DNA of 64,000 nucleotides from CAYOXM01 sp964407925 (GCA_964407925.1 CAYOXM010000001.1:80249-144248); one strand, 5' to 3'. Positions 38,405-47,556 are shown, numbered from the stretch's first letter. Translations and numbers: made by a program. The notes: generated by a model from the sequence alone, not told the origin.

Positions 38405-40735
38405 TTACGGCGATACGGGCGTGCACTTTCCGAGGAACTGCCCGTCATCCTCGCCGTACTTATTGCAACAGGAATTCGGGTTCGGTCCGGCGGCGGCGGA
38501 GCAGTCCTGGAAACGGCTGGGGTAGAAGCAATTCTGCTTCGTGTCCTTCAATTTCGCGCGCAATATCGGAAGGTACGCAGGCACGTTCTCGGGAGCCGCA
38601 GCCACGTCATCTTCAGTATACCCGAGATCGTCAGCGGTGAAGAAGGGGTATGCGGGATGCAGGATCGACATGCGCGTCACGTATCCTGTGCCGGAGGGGT
38701 TCGGGACGAGCATGGAACCCGGGGCGAGGCTGTCGGAATCCTGTCCTCCGATGTAGAAACCCGCGGGCTCGAGCCGGTTGCAGGGGCATTTCACGCCGGG
38801 CTGACACGGCGTCTCCCGATCCGTCTTCTCGCACTCATAGGAACGGAGCACGACGGTGGAGTACGGATCCTTGTAGGCACCGGGCGGCGGCAGTTCGCCG
38901 TAAGCTCCCGTACGCATGGAACCGACGCTCATGACCTTGCTCCACGTCGCCGAGATGGGCAGCGTCGTCGGTATCTTCGACGGACCCGTCGGCCATGCTT
39001 CGTTCGAGGGCGGTGGCGCGAACGCCGGCGGATCGATCGATTTCACTTGAGGAACGGTCAGGTCGACGTTTGATCCGACGTTATACACCCAGAATGAGGA
39101 GTCGCTGACCGTCGAGAGGTCCGCCGGCGGATCGTTCACATAGTACAGCTGGACCTTTCCTCCGGGCTGCGCGCCCTGCGGCTCGATTTGCGGACCTTCG
39201 GTCGTGCCGTTGCCGTTGCCGTCGAGCGAATTGCCGACCATATCCTCGACGCCGTTATCGAGCGCGGCGGCGGGCGGTTCGGGCTCCTTCGGCGGCGTGA
39301 GATCGACGGTCGCCGCTTTGGAGGTGACGGTGAGTTTCACGTTCTTCGGGAGGCAGTAGACCGTTTCGCCGCAGGAATTCTCGGTGATGCCCTCGCAGGG
39401 GGCGGCAGGCATGAACTCCGCAGTGCGGTAGCGGTTGCCGAGCACGAGCGTGCCGTCGACCGTGCCGCCGGGGAAGACGCAGTTCGGCGCAACGACGCCC
39501 GGAAGGCATTCGGCCTTCACCTCGATGTTGTTGAATCCCCCGCCCGTGCCGATGATGCCGCTTGCGGTCGTCGGGTCCACCGCTTCGTCGAAATAAATCT
39601 GGAGCAGCTGATTCCGGTCCAAGACGCTGTCGTCGGGAGTTCCCGGAATCGGCGTCGTGGTCGGAATGACCGCGATGATCTTCGGCGGCGTCACGTCGAT
39701 CGTCGTGTTGGTCGTGAACGACCAGTAGTACCCGCCGTCGACGGACAGGGACCCCTGGAACGCGTCCTCAATCTCGGGCGTGCCGTCGTCCTTTTCCGCC
39801 CAAACCTTGAGGCCGTTCTCTCCGCCCCGGATGGCAACGCGGTAATTGATGTCCGTCACCGGGCTGCCCAGATAAGTGAGCGGCTTGATGGTAATCGTCT
39901 GCATCTGCCCGCCCTTGTACGGCATCACGACGGCGGTCACCGCGGCCTTCGGCGCGGGCGTGATGACGGCGCCCGAATCGGGATAACGGTTGTTGAACTG
40001 CTCGTCGGCGGTTCCCGAGCCGGGCGTACCGAGCGACTCGTTGGGGATGATCTTGACGTTGTCGGTATTCAATTCGAGCGGCGTGTTCGCCGTGACCGGA
40101 GTGCCGCCGCTGCACGGCGGCTTTGACGGGCAAATCTCGTCATCGGCCTTGTCGTACGTCCCCTTGTCGTCGTAATTCTTGAGGATGCTCGAAAGCACGA
40201 GCGGCTTTTTGAACGTGATGGCGATCTTGGTGTTCCGGGGCACGTCAATCTGCCCCGGTTCCGGATAATGATACTCGATGATGCCGTTGCCGAGCGCCGT
40301 ACCGCGATTGCCGGTGAAAAGCGAACCGAGCTGCGTGCCGGAACCGCTGCCGCTGCCGCCCAATCCCTCGCCAGTGAGGGCGCGGAACAGGAAAGCGACG
40401 ATGGCGTACGCGGACGTGATGATGACGAGGCCGATGACCGCGTTGATCATTATCTTCTTGCCCTTCTCGACCTTCTCCGCGCTGCCCGCGGCGGTCATGA
40501 TGGTGTACCCGGCGTACATCATGAGACACACCGCGATGAAGCCGAGCAGTCCGAGGAAGTACCGGATGATGCGGCTGACGAACGTCCGGATGTCCGTCGT
40601 CGTGAGCCCCGTCGTCGTCAGGTACTGAAGGCCGGTGTCGACCGCATGCGCGGCTTTCGGCGTAAGCGCGAAAACGGCGAACAAAAGAAAGGCCGCGAGC
40701 ACGATGTGCACGGCCTTTCCCCTCTTTCTGTTCAC
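38405..40735 (-). CDS. VirB2-like N-terminus fused to bacterial Ig-like domains (surface protein)
   Basis: 776 aa from GTG 40735, chosen because AGGAGG lies a few bases upstream; an ATG at 40750 would put that site inside the gene. A signal peptide (KRGKAVHIVLAAFLLFAVF..AHA) precedes two helices nearly identical in layout to the giant neighbour; both contain GLTTTDIRT, then SRII-YFLG-LG-IAV. SbsA-like Ig domains follow, introduced by DVPRNTKIAITFKKPL and VLDRNQLLQIYFDEAV, each expected to be about 100 residues. The end carries several Cys. It lies ten bases upstream of the giant gene, so the pair is probably co-expressed and may share an assembly route. Confidence 0.85.
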   Translation of the reverse strand: MNRKRGKAVHIVLAAFLLFAVFALTPKAAHAVDTGLQYLTTTGLTTTDIRTFVSRIIRYFLGLLGFIAVCLMMYAGYTIMTAAGSAEKVEKGKKIMINAVIGLVIITSAYAIVAFLFRALTGEGLGGSGSGSGTQLGSLFTGNRGTALGNGIIEYHYPEPGQIDVPRNTKIAITFKKPLVLSSILKNYDDKGTYDKADDEICPSKPPCSGGTPVTANTPLELNTDNVKIIPNESLGTPGSGTADEQFNNRYPDSGAVITPAPKAAVTAVVMPYKGGQMQTITIKPLTYLGSPVTDINYRVAIRGGENGLKVWAEKDDGTPEIEDAFQGSLSVDGGYYWSFTTNTTIDVTPPKIIAVIPTTTPIPGTPDDSVLDRNQLLQIYFDEAVDPTTASGIIGTGGGFNNIEVKAECLPGVVAPNCVFPGGTVDGTLVLGNRYRTAEFMPAAPCEGITENSCGETVYCLPKNVKLTVTSKAATVDLTPPKEPEPPAAALDNGVEDMVGNSLDGNGNGTTEGPQIEPQGAQPGGKVQLYYVNDPPADLSTVSDSSFWVYNVGSNVDLTVPQVKSIDPPAFAPPPSNEAWPTGPSKIPTTLPISATWSKVMSVGSMRTGAYGELPPPGAYKDPYSTVVLRSYECEKTDRETPCQPGVKCPCNRLEPAGFYIGGQDSDSLAPGSMLVPNPSGTGYVTRMSILHPAYPFFTADDLGYTEDDVAAAPENVPAYLPILRAKLKDTKQNCFYPSRFQDCSAAAGPNPNSCCNKYGEDDGQFLGKCTPVSP

Positions 40736-40794
40736 GCACCCTCCTAGCATGGAAGAAGTGTTTGATGAACGAACCTCCGTTCTTCGGTTTTTAC

Positions 40795-41253
40795 TTACTG
40801 CGGCGCTGCGGAGGCGATCGCTTCCTTGAGGACTTGGCCGACTTTCGCCCCCTCGGCCCGCCCCTTGGCGTCCTTCATCACTTCCGCCATCAGCCTTCCG
40901 AAATCCTTCGCCGTGACCGTACCCGCCGCCGCGATTTTTTCTTTCACTATCGCGCGGAGGGCGTCGTCATCGAGCTGTTCCGGGAGGTAGGCGCTCATGG
41001 TCGCGATTTCCGCCTCCGCCTGGGCGACCAGGTCGGCCCTGTTGCCCGCTTTGAAGGTTTCGAGCGCATCCCTGAGCTTCTTCACTTCCCTCCCGACGAG
41101 ATCGACGACTTCGTCTTCTTCGAGCGTTTTCATTTTTTCGATGTCCGCGTTCTTCAGAGCAGCGCGAAGCATCCGCAGCGTTGAAGCGGCGGACGCGTTT
41201 CGCGCCTTGAACTCCTTGGCGAAATCATTGTCGATTCGCTCACGGGTAGTCAT
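40795..41253 (-). CDS. yqeY: GatB/YqeY domain protein
   Basis: 152 aa, the usual stand-alone YqeY length. Helical N-terminal part (TLRMLRAALKNADIEK) and the C-terminal motif KDFGRLMAEVMKDAKGRAEG-KVGQVLKE typical of the GatB-YqeY domain. The domain binds tRNA in GatB; the role of the free-standing form is not established. It sits 11 bases after rpsU, a pairing seen in many bacteria. Confidence 0.9.
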   Translation of the reverse strand: MTTRERIDNDFAKEFKARNASAASTLRMLRAALKNADIEKMKTLEEDEVVDLVGREVKKLRDALETFKAGNRADLVAQAEAEIATMSAYLPEQLDDDALRAIVKEKIAAAGTVTAKDFGRLMAEVMKDAKGRAEGAKVGQVLKEAIASAAPQ

Positions 41254-41264
41254 CGATGGTTCGC

Positions 41265-41519
41265 TTACGAGCGGGAACGGCCGCGCTTCGGACGGAAATC
41301 CTCCTCAGTCGCTTGGCCCGTCTTGATCAGGAACTCGCGCTTCGCCTTCAGATATTCGCGCCTGAGCGCGGCGTCGCGCTGGGCGTTCTTGCTCTTCGGA
41401 CGAGCGAAGTAGCGAATCTTTTTGGCCTGCAGCAATTTGCCGCTGTCCTGGACCTTCCTGCTGAACCGGCGCAACAGACTCTCAAAACTTTCTCCCTTTT
41501 TTCGTTTAACTTCAGCCAC
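41265..41519 (-). CDS. rpsU: 30S ribosomal protein bS21
   Basis: 84 aa with the bS21 core GESFESLLRRFSRKVQDSGKL and a basic C-terminal extension (RPKRGRSRS), slightly longer than the E. coli protein. bS21 sits near the anti-Shine-Dalgarno end of 16S rRNA. It heads the rpsU-yqeY unit, with a promoter at 41583-41611. Confidence 0.9.
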   Translation of the reverse strand: MAEVKRKKGESFESLLRRFSRKVQDSGKLLQAKKIRYFARPKSKNAQRDAALRREYLKAKREFLIKTGQATEEDFRPKRGRSRS

Positions 41520-41582
41520 AAGGTTTCACCTCTCTTTCAACGTGCAGTGATGCACTTAGGGGTTTGAATCCCTCCTTCCCGC

Positions 41583-41611
41583 ATACTATCGGACTCGGGA
41601 AGGCGCGTCAA
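41583..41611 (-). promoter_or_regulatory. Promoter of rpsU-yqeY
   Basis: On the minus strand TTGACG (41606-41611), 17 bases and TAGTAT (41583-41588). The leader is about 60 nt. Confidence 0.5.
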
Positions 41612-41651
41612 ATCGAAATAAGCGTAAGTTGTGGGCAAAACCAAGTCCGAC

Positions 41652-43052
41652 TCAGGCTCGGCCCAGTTTCTTCTTCATTTCGACCGCCGCCTTGTCGTAG
41701 AGGACGATTTCCTGCATGCCGGACTCCATGTCGCGGATGAGGATGGTGCCGTCAATGACCTCTTTCTGGCCGAGGATGACGGTGTATTTTGCGCCGAGAC
41801 GGTTGGCGATCTCAAGCTGTCCCTTGAGCGAACCCTTGGAGAAGTTGGCGGTCACGGGGATGCCGGAACTGCGCAATTCTTCGAAGAGCACGAACGCCTT
41901 TCGGCGGGCGGCATCGCCAAGCTGGGCGAGGAAGATGTCCGGCCGGCGGTCGTCTTTGGGCTCAATCTGCTGAGCCTTAAGCTGGAGAATGACGCGCTCG
42001 ATACCGATACCGAAGCCGCAGGCGGGGGTCGGACGACCGCCCATCTGTTCGACGAGAGTGTCGTAGCGGCCTCCCCCGCCGAGTGCGACCTGGCCCATCT
42101 CGTTCTCTTCGGCGAGCATCATCTCGAACACGGTACGGTTGTAGTAGTCGAAACCGCGGACGAGATGCGGATTAAGGACGTAGGGAACCTGAAGATCGTC
42201 CAAATACTCAAGGACGCGCATCAGGTGATTCTTGCACTCGTCATCGAGGAAATCGACGATATGCGGGGCGGATTCCTTGATGGGCTGGCAGCCGGGCTCC
42301 TTGCAGTCGAGCAGTCGGAGCGGATTCTTGGCGAGGCGGCGCTTGCAGTCCTCGCAAAGCTGGGAGCGCTTGCTGCGGTAGTACGCGACGAGTTCGGCCG
42401 AGTATCCCGGTCGGCACTGGGCGCAACCGAGGCTGTTGATGTGGATGGTGGTCTTGATGCCGAGCTCCTTGTAGAACAGGTGCGCGAGCAGAATGACTTC
42501 GGAATCCTGGACCGGATTGGCATCGCCGAACACCTCCACGCCGAACTGGTGATGCTGGCGGAAACGGCCGTGCTGCGGCCGCTCGTAACGGAACATCGGT
42601 CCCCAGTAGTACATCTTCACCGGCTGGGGCTGGTTGATCATGCCGTGGTTGATGTAGGCACGGACGAGCGGCGCGGTGCCTTCGGGACGAAGCGAGACGT
42701 TGTCATTACCCTTGTCGATGAACGAAAAAAGTTCTTTTTCAACGACATCGCTCTGTTTGCCGGCGGAGCGGACGAAAAGCGAGGTCTCTTCGAGGATGGG
42801 CGTGTCCACGCGTTCGTATCCGTAGGAGCTGGTGAGCTCCTCGGCCTTCCTATATATATAGCGCCAGTACTTCTGCTCGGACGGCAGAGTGTCGCGCATG
42901 CCGCGCAACGTCTGCGGCGTGGAAATGGTCCTTCCCGAAGGCTTCGCTGCCGCCTCAGCCGAAGGGGCCGCCGCCTGACGCGGGGCAAACATCTTCTTTT
43001 TCGCGGGCGGCTTAGCCTTGGCGGAAACCTGTTTTTTTGGCTTTGTTGACAT
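41652..43052 (-). CDS. hisS: Histidyl-tRNA synthetase
   Basis: 466 aa from the ATG at 43052, ten bases after lepB. Class II motifs: TLRGMRDTLP start, LRPEGTAPLVRAYI, the motif 2 region MFRYERPQHGRFRQHHQF, the His-specific LVRGFDYYNRTVFE, and the motif 3 region GFGIGIERVI. A Cys-rich insertion (CAQC...CEDC...CKEPGC) resembles the zinc-type insertion of some HisRS. The first ~50 residues are an extra Lys/Ala/Pro-rich tail before the catalytic start, unusual for the family and possibly RNA-binding. Confidence 0.95.
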   Translation of the reverse strand: MSTKPKKQVSAKAKPPAKKKMFAPRQAAAPSAEAAAKPSGRTISTPQTLRGMRDTLPSEQKYWRYIYRKAEELTSSYGYERVDTPILEETSLFVRSAGKQSDVVEKELFSFIDKGNDNVSLRPEGTAPLVRAYINHGMINQPQPVKMYYWGPMFRYERPQHGRFRQHHQFGVEVFGDANPVQDSEVILLAHLFYKELGIKTTIHINSLGCAQCRPGYSAELVAYYRSKRSQLCEDCKRRLAKNPLRLLDCKEPGCQPIKESAPHIVDFLDDECKNHLMRVLEYLDDLQVPYVLNPHLVRGFDYYNRTVFEMMLAEENEMGQVALGGGGRYDTLVEQMGGRPTPACGFGIGIERVILQLKAQQIEPKDDRRPDIFLAQLGDAARRKAFVLFEELRSSGIPVTANFSKGSLKGQLEIANRLGAKYTVILGQKEVIDGTILIRDMESGMQEIVLYDKAAVEMKKKLGRA

Positions 43053-43062
43053 ATATTCTTGC

Positions 43063-43692
43063 TTACTGGGACTTCTCAAGTTCGGATTGCGCCGTAAAAA
43101 GCTTCACCTTTTCCGGCGGCCATCCGCGGAACCAAACCTTACCGACGATGAACGAACGAGGAACGGCACCGAAGATTCGGGAATCGAGGCTCGCGGCACG
43201 ATTGTCGCCGAGGAGGAAGTATTCGCCGGTATCAAGCCGTTCTTCCTTGTCGCCGTGAGTGTAGATGGTCCCGAGATACGCGTTTTCATCGAGCACGGTT
43301 CCTTCGGGATGCTCGTCATTGTACACCGTGACCTGTCCGCCCGACACCTTTACGCGCTCGCCGGGGAGACCGATGACCCGCTTGATGAAGTACTGACGGG
43401 GATCGTTCGGATAGCGAAAAACCACGATATCTCCGCGCTTCGGCTCGTTGAACCGATAGCTGATTTCGTCGATGATGAGGTACTCGTGGTCGTAAAAGTT
43501 GGGCTCCATCGAAGCCCCCTTCACGTAAAACGGCTGAATTAAAAAATACCGAACGGGGATGATGATGGCGAGCGAGATGACCACGACGTGCAGGAGCTCG
43601 CCCACGAATTCCATCGCTTTCGCGAGAATCGTCGGTTTTTTCTCCTGCGCCTCGTCGGTCGAACCACCCGTTTCCGTCGGCAATTCTGGCAT
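43063..43692 (-). CDS. lepB: Signal peptidase I
   Basis: 209 aa. One membrane helix (about 33-52) is followed by the catalytic Ser in KGASMEPNF, the general-base Lys in QYFIKRVIGLPGE, and the C-terminal family box LLGDNRAASLDSR. It cleaves signal peptides of exported proteins, of which this window encodes several large ones. The spacing to hisS (10 bases) indicates a lepB-hisS operon downstream of tRNA-Val. Confidence 0.95.
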   Translation of the reverse strand: MPELPTETGGSTDEAQEKKPTILAKAMEFVGELLHVVVISLAIIIPVRYFLIQPFYVKGASMEPNFYDHEYLIIDEISYRFNEPKRGDIVVFRYPNDPRQYFIKRVIGLPGERVKVSGGQVTVYNDEHPEGTVLDENAYLGTIYTHGDKEERLDTGEYFLLGDNRAASLDSRIFGAVPRSFIVGKVWFRGWPPEKVKLFTAQSELEKSQ

Positions 43693-43742
43693 AGTCGATG
43701 CGCGATTTTTTGCTTGAATGAAGGCGCCGACGGCCGCTTAGC

Positions 43743-43846
43743 GTGGCTAGCCACCCGAAGCTTCCCGTGCGATAGCCGCCCCCTTCGCCGCTGCTTCGGG
43801 GGGTCACCCTCCGCTCACCTCTTAAAGTTGGCTTTAAAAGGGTAGC
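43743..43846. other. Hairpin-rich spacer between tRNA-Val and lepB
   Basis: About 160 bases separate the tRNA-Val 3' end from lepB. CACCCTCCGCT near 43806 pairs with AGCGGAGGGTG near 43844, giving an 11-bp stem just after the tRNA on the minus strand. A CCCCCTTCG...CGGGGGG hairpin and the perfect palindrome GTGGCTAGCCAC (43743-43754) follow. They may terminate or process the tRNA transcript. No coding frame is credible here. Confidence 0.5.
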
Positions 43847-43852
43847 GGAGGG

Positions 43853-43929
43853 TGGTGGACGATGGTGGGATCGAACCACCGACCTCTGTCGTGTGAGGAC
43901 AGCGCTCTAACCAGCTGAGCTAATCGTCC
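43853..43929 (-). tRNA. tRNA-Val (CAC)
   Basis: On the minus strand: acceptor GGACGAT/ATCGTCC, anticodon stem CTGTC/GACAG with loop CTCACAC (anticodon CAC), T-loop TTCGATC, discriminator A and an encoded CCA (43853-43855). Confidence 0.95.
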
Positions 43930-43954
43930 GCGTTGCGGCGCGTGAAGTAAAGCA

Positions 43955-43982
43955 AAAATAGCACGTTCGGGTCAAATTGCAA
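43955..43982 (-). promoter_or_regulatory. Possible promoter of tRNA-Val
   Basis: On the minus strand TTGCAA (43977-43982), 16 bases and TATTTT (43955-43960). It is a moderate match only. Confidence 0.4.
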
Positions 43983-44011
43983 AGGATGGCGGCCGACAAT
44001 CCCCAGTTGGG

Positions 44012-44039
44012 TTGCGTTTTCCCTCATTTTGAGTATGCT
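44012..44039 (+). promoter_or_regulatory. Promoter of the LytR-CpsA-Psr gene
   Basis: TTGCGT (44012-44017), 16 bases and TATGCT (44034-44039). AAGGAG follows at 44041, rather far (17 bases) from the ATG at 44064. Confidence 0.5.
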
Positions 44040-44063
44040 TAAGGAGAATTTCATACGACGAGC

Positions 44064-45503
44064 ATGAGACTCCCCAAGGTCAATCTGCTGTCAGGCGATC
44101 GTACCGTCGCGACTGCCGACCGCACCGGCCGTTCGCCGGTGGCGTTTTTTTTATCACCCGTGCTCATCGGCCTTATTTTCGTGCTTTCGTTCGGTTTTGG
44201 CCGCCTGACATTGTCCGAATCCGCCTCATTCGCCCTCTCCGAACTCGACGGCATCCCCATCCTCGGGCAGATGCGGCATCTCATCGGCAGCCCCGACCGG
44301 AAACTTCGCGGGGAGGAGGATGACCGCATCAACGTGCTCCTGCTCGGCATGGGCGGCGAGGGGCACGAAGGTCCGAACCTGACGGACACGATCATGGTCG
44401 CGAGCATCAGGCCGTCCGAGAAGAAAGTGGCGCTGCTGTCCATTCCCCGCGACCTGCTCGTGCCGGTACCGAAGATCGGCTGGCGCAAGATCAATTCGGT
44501 GAACGCGTTCGGCGAGCTCGAGACGCGCGGCCGCGGCGGCGAGCAGGCGCGCGCGATGATGGAAGGGCTGCTCGGCCTCGACATCCCCTACTACGTCCGC
44601 GTCGATTTCGACGGCTTCCGCGAACTGATCGACGGCGTGAACGGCGTCGACATCCACGTGGACAGGAAATTCAGCGACTACACGTATCCGACGAACAATT
44701 TCGGCGTGCAGACCGTGTCCTTCAAGGAGGGCTGGCAGACCATGGATGGCGACACGGCGCTCCGGTTCGCGAGGTCGCGGCACGGCAACAACGGCGAGGG
44801 TTCGGATTTCGCCCGAGCGAAACGGCAGCAGAAGGTCATCAACGCGCTGAAGGAGAAGATGCTTGCCGCGAAGACCTACCGCAACCCCGCGACGGTGGCC
44901 AATACGCTCGCCGCGCTCCAGGCGAACATCACGACCAACCTGCAGATCGGCGAAATCCTCCGTCTCGCAAGGATGGCGCAGGGCGACGGCAACTTCGAGA
45001 TCGTGCACCGCATCATCGACGACGCCCCCGGCTCCCCGCTCGTCAACAGCTCCTTCGCTGGCGCGTACGTGCTCGTGCCGAAAAACGACGATTGGGGCGG
45101 GCTGCGCAGCGTCGCGGCGAACGTCTTCGCGGAAGCGACGCCCGAAACGCCGGCGCCGCCGAAACCCGAAGAGAAGAAGGCCGTGGCCGTCGAAGAGAAG
45201 GCGCGCGTCGAGATCAGGAACGGTACCGGCAAGTCCGGACAGGCGCGCGTCGCGGCGACGTCGATCGCCGGCGCGGGATTCGAAGTCGTGAAGATCGGCA
45301 ACGCCGACGCGTTCTCCTACACGAAGACCGTCATTTACGACCTCACCAAGGGAAAGAAGCCGCTCGCGCTCGCGCGCCTGCGCAAGACCGTCGGTGACGC
45401 GGAAGCGTCCGCCTCGCTGCCGAAGTCGCTCAAGGTGACCGGGGACGCCAACGTGGATTTCCTGGTCATCATCGGAAAAATCGCGGACGAAGCCGCGCTC
45501 TAA
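44064..45503 (+). CDS. LytR-CpsA-Psr family protein with a C-terminal LytR_C domain
   Basis: 479 aa. An N-terminal membrane helix (about 26-47) precedes the LCP catalytic domain (about 95-270), with SIPRDLLVPVP, RKINSVNAFGE and the Arg-rich RFARSRHGNNGEGSDFARAK that binds polyprenyl pyrophosphate and Mg2+. A linker rich in Pro/Glu/Lys (about 365-385) leads to a LytR_C domain (RVEIRNGTGKSGQARVAATS). LCP enzymes transfer glycopolymers from lipid carriers to the cell wall, consistent with the Wzz-like and DgkA proteins in this window. It is followed 20 bases later by der. Confidence 0.9.
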   Translation: MRLPKVNLLSGDRTVATADRTGRSPVAFFLSPVLIGLIFVLSFGFGRLTLSESASFALSELDGIPILGQMRHLIGSPDRKLRGEEDDRINVLLLGMGGEGHEGPNLTDTIMVASIRPSEKKVALLSIPRDLLVPVPKIGWRKINSVNAFGELETRGRGGEQARAMMEGLLGLDIPYYVRVDFDGFRELIDGVNGVDIHVDRKFSDYTYPTNNFGVQTVSFKEGWQTMDGDTALRFARSRHGNNGEGSDFARAKRQQKVINALKEKMLAAKTYRNPATVANTLAALQANITTNLQIGEILRLARMAQGDGNFEIVHRIIDDAPGSPLVNSSFAGAYVLVPKNDDWGGLRSVAANVFAEATPETPAPPKPEEKKAVAVEEKARVEIRNGTGKSGQARVAATSIAGAGFEVVKIGNADAFSYTKTVIYDLTKGKKPLALARLRKTVGDAEASASLPKSLKVTGDANVDFLVIIGKIADEAAL

Positions 45504-45523
45504 GCCGGCGGAAACCAAACCTT

Positions 45524-46924
45524 ATGGACGAACGGATGAAAACGACGCCGGTCATCGCCCTCGTCGGTCGGACCAACGTGGGAAAATCCACGCTGTTCAA
45601 CCGGCTGCTTGAGACGCGCAAGGCCATCACCTCCCCCGTTCCGGGCACCACCCAGGACATCAATTTCGGGCACTGCCATTGGCGCGGCAAGACGTTCACG
45701 ATCATCGATACCGCCGGCCTCGACCTGACGTCGAAGGCGGCGACCGACGCCAGCCTCAAGCGCCAGGCGGACCTCGCCATGACCAAGGCGGACGTCATCC
45801 TTCTGATCGTCGACGTGCGCGACGGCGTGATGCCGCAGGACCGCGCGTTCGCCGCGCACCTCCGCAAGGCCGGCAAGCGCGTGATGCTCGTCGCGAACAA
45901 GGCGGACAACCCCGGCGCGCGGCGCCTCGCGGAAGCTCCGGACTGGATGAAGCTCGGCATGGGCAAACCGCACGCGCTCTCGGCCGCGAACGGCACGGGC
46001 GTCGGCGACCTCCTCGACGAGGTTTATGCGGCGCTCAAGGCCGACAACCTCGACGAGAAGGAGATTCCCGCCCCCGACGTGCGCATCGCCATCATCGGCC
46101 GGCCGAACGTCGGCAAGTCGTCGCTCCTCAACGCGCTCGCCGGCGAGGACCGCGTCATCGTGAGCGAGGTCCCGCACACCACGAAGGAACCGCAGGACAC
46201 GCTGCTCACGCACGAACGCGAGGACGGCGCGACGAAGCGGCTGCTCGTCATCGACACCGTGGGCATCCGCAAAAAGTCGAAGGTGGCGCCCGGCATCGAA
46301 AAGATCGGCGTGCACATGAGCCTCGAGGAGCTGAAGCGCGCGGACGTCGTGTTCCTGTGCATCGACGCGGTCGCGGGCATCGACCTTCAGGAAAAGAAGC
46401 TCGCCGGTTTCATCGAGGACCACAGCTCGGCGGTGCTTGTCGTCGTCAACAAGTGGGATCTCGCGTCCGACAAGGAACTCGGCGACACCGACGCCTACCG
46501 CGAATACGTGCGCATCCAGCTCCCCTTCTACAAGTGGGCGCCGATCACGTTCATCTCGGCGAAATCGGGACGCGGCGTCGGCAGGCTGCTCGGCTACGCG
46601 ACCGAACTCGCGGAACGCCGCGACCGGACCGTCAGTCAGGAGGACCTCGACGCGTTCGTCTCAAAACTGAAGAAGCAGCACCATTCGATGTTCGCCGAGG
46701 GGGGCGACCGGTTCGGGAAGATCGGCAAGCGCCCGAAGGTGTACGGCATGACGCAGATCGCGACGAAGCCGCCGACGTTCATGGTCGTCGTGAAGGACAA
46801 GGACACCCTGAACAAGGGGTTCCTGAGCTTCATCGAGAACAGGATGCGCGAGACGTTCGAGTTCGAGGGGACGCCGGTGCGCGTGCTCGCGCGCGAAATC
46901 GGCAAGGGGAAGGACGAAAAATGA
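45524..46924 (+). CDS. der: Ribosome-associated GTPase Der (EngA)
   Basis: 466 aa. Two tandem GTPase domains: GRTNVGKS (residues 15-22) with ANKAD, and GRPNVGKSS (about 190) with NKWD. A C-terminal KH-like domain (about 365-460) follows. Der is needed for 50S subunit maturation. ATG 45524 or 45536 could be the start; the second lies directly before the G1 strand. pth begins one base after its stop. Confidence 0.95.
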   Translation: MDERMKTTPVIALVGRTNVGKSTLFNRLLETRKAITSPVPGTTQDINFGHCHWRGKTFTIIDTAGLDLTSKAATDASLKRQADLAMTKADVILLIVDVRDGVMPQDRAFAAHLRKAGKRVMLVANKADNPGARRLAEAPDWMKLGMGKPHALSAANGTGVGDLLDEVYAALKADNLDEKEIPAPDVRIAIIGRPNVGKSSLLNALAGEDRVIVSEVPHTTKEPQDTLLTHEREDGATKRLLVIDTVGIRKKSKVAPGIEKIGVHMSLEELKRADVVFLCIDAVAGIDLQEKKLAGFIEDHSSAVLVVVNKWDLASDKELGDTDAYREYVRIQLPFYKWAPITFISAKSGRGVGRLLGYATELAERRDRTVSQEDLDAFVSKLKKQHHSMFAEGGDRFGKIGKRPKVYGMTQIATKPPTFMVVVKDKDTLNKGFLSFIENRMRETFEFEGTPVRVLAREIGKGKDEK

Positions 46925-46925
46925 T

Positions 46926-47492
46926 ATGAAGCTCATCGTCGGCCTCGGCAATCCCGGCAAGGAGTACGAGCGCACGCGGCATAACGCGGGGTTCCGCGCC
47001 GTCCGTGCGTTCCATACGCTGCACATCGAGGAATTCGACGGGTGGAGGCGGAAGTTCAACGCGGAGATAGCCGAGGGCCGCATCGCCGGCGACAAGGTCG
47101 CGCTCCTCCTGCCGCAGACGTACATGAACGAATCCGGAACGTCGGTCGCCGAGGCGGCGGGGTTCTGGCATGTCGATCCGAAGGACGTCATCATCGTCTA
47201 CGACGAGCTCGACATCCCCGTCGGTTCCCTGCGCATCCGCCCCGAGGGTTCGGCGGGCGGGCACAACGGCATGAAATCGGTGCTCGCGCGGCTCGGCACG
47301 GCGGACGTTCCCCGCTTTCGCATCGGCATCAAGGGCGAGCATGCCGCCGGCGTACCGTCGGAAGAGTACGTCCTCGGGAAATTCACCGCGGAAGAGGAGA
47401 CGCTCCTCGGACAGGCGATTGGCAAGACGGTCGAGGCGCTCGATGTCCTGCTGAACGAAGGCATCGACGCGGCGATGAACCGGTACAATTAA
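46926..47492 (+). CDS. pth: Peptidyl-tRNA hydrolase
   Basis: 188 aa, typical length. GLGNPGKEYERTRHNAGF carries the conserved Asn and catalytic His, followed by LLLPQTYMNESG and SAGGHNGMKSV. It releases peptides from prematurely dissociated peptidyl-tRNA, complementing the tmRNA-SmpB pair elsewhere in the window. It is co-transcribed with der and ends at an intrinsic terminator. Confidence 0.95.
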   Translation: MKLIVGLGNPGKEYERTRHNAGFRAVRAFHTLHIEEFDGWRRKFNAEIAEGRIAGDKVALLLPQTYMNESGTSVAEAAGFWHVDPKDVIIVYDELDIPVGSLRIRPEGSAGGHNGMKSVLARLGTADVPRFRIGIKGEHAAGVPSEEYVLGKFTAEEETLLGQAIGKTVEALDVLLNEGIDAAMNRYN

Positions 47493-47500
47493 GCGGCGGG

Positions 47501-47524
47501 AAAACGGCCTCCGGGCCGTTTTTG
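47501..47524 (+). terminator. Terminator after pth
   Basis: AAAACGGCC pairs with GGCCGTTTT around TCCG, followed by T residues. Confidence 0.85.
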
Positions 47525-47526
47525 AT

Positions 47527-47556
47527 TTGACACCGTCCCGCGGCCTCGTCTATAGT
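47527..47556 (+). promoter_or_regulatory. Strong, probably leaderless promoter of dprA
   Basis: A perfect TTGACA (47527-47532), 18 bases and TATAGT (47551-47556). The ATG at 47565 is eight bases further, where transcription should begin. Confidence 0.65.
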
